From positions 1 through 19,703 of the forward strand of contig JAAVTG010000936.1 of assembly GCA_011947345.1 (NCBI GenBank): a stretch of 19,703 nucleotides of DNA. The letters are read 5' to 3'. The notes under the pieces were generated by a model that was given only the letters and a program-made list of their open reading frames with translations, ran no database searches and was not told the origin of the DNA. A program made the position numbers and the translations under genes. Positions 18,013 through 19,703 of the stretch are shown here, piece by piece (positions within the stretch are counted from its first letter, which is position 1; each line of letters begins with the position of its first letter). Source of the DNA: Phytophthora quininea. Lineage: Eukaryota; Oomycota; Peronosporomycetes; Peronosporales; Peronosporaceae.

Positions 18013-19554
18013 ATGCCACGACCACCAGGCCAAGCCCAAGGCCGAACGCGCACAAAAGGCAAAGGGCCGAAGCTATTTCAGCGGTTTGCACTATCGTATC
18101 GCTTTAAAAGCGATGTTATCGCCTTTACGAGGTTGGTGCCACCATGCACGCCACTGTTCAACACTTTTTCCCCTCTTTGTTCTCTCCAGAAGCGATGACA
18201 AAAAAATTAAAGGGTGAAAGCGCAGAATTTACGCTTGGCTTAAGCAAAAGAAATTCATTCGCGAAAAATGTGCTGCTGGCCAAGGGCGCACCTCAACCAC
18301 CGCGTGCTTGGCATGGGAAACACGCTTAGCGAGGACGTGGAAGAGCATCTCGTGCGTTGGACCAATTCTCTGCGAGCTGATGGAGCGCCTATAAACCGGG
18401 GTGATGGTCGGCTTGAAAGCGTCCGAGTTTTTCTAGCTACAGGTGGGCCATCAGACTGGTTTCAAGCCTCGCACACGTGGCTTTCGTCGTTTTTGAAGCG
18501 CCACAAATACTCCATTCAACGAAGGACGCGCCAAGGCCAGCATTCCCCGACAACGCAGATGAAGCAGCAGCAGTTTTCGGCGCAGAGATGCAAGCGCGGA
18601 TACGTGAACTTGGTGTTAATACAGTTTTCAACGCTGATCAAACTGGTGAGTTGATAAAATGATATTATTTGTTGTTTTTTAATAAATGCGAACACATTAT
18701 AATAATATTTGTAGCTGTCAACTACGAGTATCTCCCTGTGACAACAGTGTAGTACAGGTCAGAAAACTGTCTGGATGAAAAGCGCTGAAAAAGCAACGAG
18801 CGAATGACTGCGATGTTACTTGGTGACAATAGCGGCATCAAGTACGAACCTTTCGTGGTTTTTAAAACAAAACCTTCTGAAGATGCTGACCGGGCGCTAT
18901 TCAATTCTGCTTTCCAGCATGGATTCGGCCGTAAATTGTGGGCGGATTTATCGCCGTTGCAAAACGGGGTTCAGATTTTTGGAAATCGCGCAGGTTGGTG
19001 GAATAGTGAGCTGACAATTCAGTTTTTGCTGTATCATTTTCGCGAGAGGGCTAATATGCATGAGCCTGTATTATTTTTGCTGGACGATTTTTCGGGGCAT
19101 TGGCGGGAGGATGTATGCATTATGGCACGTCTGCTAAACCTGGAGTTAATGCGCATTCCGCGAGGATATACATCAGCCTGCCAACCGGCCGATATATCCT
19201 GGAATAAACCCTCAAGGATCAACTGCGAGGAAATTAGGTACAGCAAATGCTGCATCAACTACAAACTCACGTCCCCGGTGAGCCGTTTAAGCTCCAGCCA
19301 CCTTCTCGCAGTGGTTTAATCGATTGGACCAAGACGGCGTGGAATTCCCTGTCAAAAAGACCATTTCGAGTGGATTTGTGAAAGCGCAAATTACACACAG
19401 TGCTGAGGCTTTTGACGGTCAACGCGACGATTCTGGTGACAATTTCGAGGTGCAGTGGGAGTCGCTCTTGGAGCTAATGACGGAAATTGATTTGGAAGAC
19501 GCAGTTATCGACGAAGATCGCGATATTGACAAGCTTAGGGAGGATAGAGATTAA
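18013..19554 (+). pseudogene. pogo-type DDE transposase with one intron, frameshifted
   Basis: Excises and reinserts the element. Start ATG 18013 ('MPRPPGQAQGR'). Pieces in order: 'LSYRFKSDVIAF' (first helix-turn-helix), 'ATVQHFFPSLF', 'KRRIYAWLKQKKFI', 'LSEDVEEHLVRWTNSLRADG', 'SSFLKRHKYSIQRRTRQGQ' (CENP-B/Tc5-like DNA binding), 'NTVFNADQT' (first Asp, 18636-18638). Then a 69-nt intron, 'AVNYEYLP', 'GQKTVWMKSAEKA', 'PFVVFKTKP', 'LFLLDDFSGHW' (second Asp, 19083-19088), 'QPADISWNKP' (third Asp, 19191-19193) and an acidic tail to 19554. The catalytic triad is complete. Frame changes at about 18130-18140, 18200, 18310, 18530, 18800 and 19210-19330, plus a TAG near 18750, make it non-functional. 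The DDE_1 (pogo/jerky) family is recognised from the DDFSGHW and QPAD boxes. Confidence 0.85.
18646..18714 (+). other. Intron in pogo transposase gene (69 nt)
   Basis: GTGAGT donor and an AT-rich body ending TTTGTAG. Splicing joins 'NADQT' and 'AVNYEYLP' in phase, restoring a known collinear block of pogo transposases. Without splicing the frame closes within the intron. Confidence 0.75.
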
Positions 19555-19629
19555 CGTCGTAAAAACAAGACATTTTGCTCCTGTACATCTCGTGCACATT
19601 TTCAACTGGACGACTTCAATGTTCTTGGG

Positions 19630-19651
19630 GTGCGCTCTAGGATATCTAGAT
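19630..19651 (-). repeat. pogo right terminal inverted repeat
   Basis: Its reverse complement starts ATCTAGATATCC and continues TAGAGCGCAC, matching the left end at 19 of 22 positions. Confidence 0.75.
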
Positions 19652-19653
19652 TA

Positions 19654-19703
19654 CGGTATTGCTAACGGTGTTGTTGGAACCATTGTTGGCACTCATCCAC
19701 CAA
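19654..19703 (+). pseudogene. PIF1-like helicase, continuation after the transposon
   Basis: One plus frame reads 'YGIANGVVGTIVGTHPP' across the TA and onward to the window edge. In PIF1 helicases a block ending in xNGxxGTIxGF follows the 'PVMLTRKHPHLLDAN' type segment that ends at 17840, so this is the same gene. The gene runs on past the window. Confidence 0.6.

Larger units (their letters stand above)
17848..19651 (+). mobile_element. pogo-like (Tc1/mariner superfamily) DNA transposon
   Basis: A 1,804-bp element. Left end 17848-17869 and right end 19630-19651 are inverted copies with 19 of 22 positions matching; the shared core is TCTAGATATC and then TAGAGCG. TA lies on both sides (17846-17847 and 19652-19653), the duplication made by this superfamily. 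The bases outside, ATTACCG on the left and CGGTATT on the right, make the empty site TACCGTACGGTA, a perfect palindrome, so the inverted similarity extends past the TA. The element carries one transposase gene, on the same strand as the helicase it interrupts. Confidence 0.75.

Noticed and set aside
1..19703. CRISPR array, tRNA or rRNA genes
   Set aside because: No regularly spaced repeats and no recognisable structural RNA gene were found; the gene content is eukaryotic.

Overview
The window looks like a transposon-rich, gene-poor stretch of an oomycete nuclear genome (Phytophthora or a close relative). This is inferred from a chromodomain Ty3/gypsy element, a Crypton-type tyrosine recombinase, a pogo-like transposase, a Fanzor/TnpB-like gene, short GTGAGT-type introns (53 and 69 nt) and the absence of bacterial signals. 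No intact host housekeeping gene was recognised. Almost everything is a mobile-element protein or a decaying gene, and several elements are nested.

Layout. 1-634: no gene seen. 749-1640: decayed N-terminal half of a Fanzor (eukaryotic TnpB-like RNA-guided nuclease) gene. 1641-2559: open but unrecognised sequence. 2560-10296: a complete but inactivated Ty3/gypsy retrotransposon with 373-bp LTRs, a candidate primer binding site, gag, protease, RT, RNase H, integrase, chromodomain and polypurine tract. It carries about ten frameshifts or stops, and an antisense coding region between the chromodomain and the 3' LTR. 10297-10476: the zinc-ribbon/RuvC C-terminus of the Fanzor gene starts at the first base after the 3' LTR, so the retrotransposon appears to have split that gene.

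11443-12176 (minus): SET-domain histone methyltransferase pseudogene with pre-SET, SET and post-SET. 12268-12942 (plus): unrecognised ORF in divergent orientation. 13502-13803: small two-exon gene model of unknown function. 14210-15918 (minus): Crypton-like tyrosine recombinase with a 492-codon open main part and two lesions near its N-terminus. 16169-16627 and 16850-17846 plus 19654-19703: PIF1-like helicase pieces. The second copy is split by a pogo-like DNA transposon (17848-19651) with 22-bp inverted repeats, flanked by TA and sitting inside a 12-bp palindrome.

Taken together the window is a layered record of insertions: retrotransposon into Fanzor and pogo into PIF1 helicase, with a Crypton and a SET gene between them. 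Whether Fanzor, SET, Crypton and PIF1 were once cargo of one larger element cannot be decided from this window. All product calls come from motifs read by eye; no database search was run.
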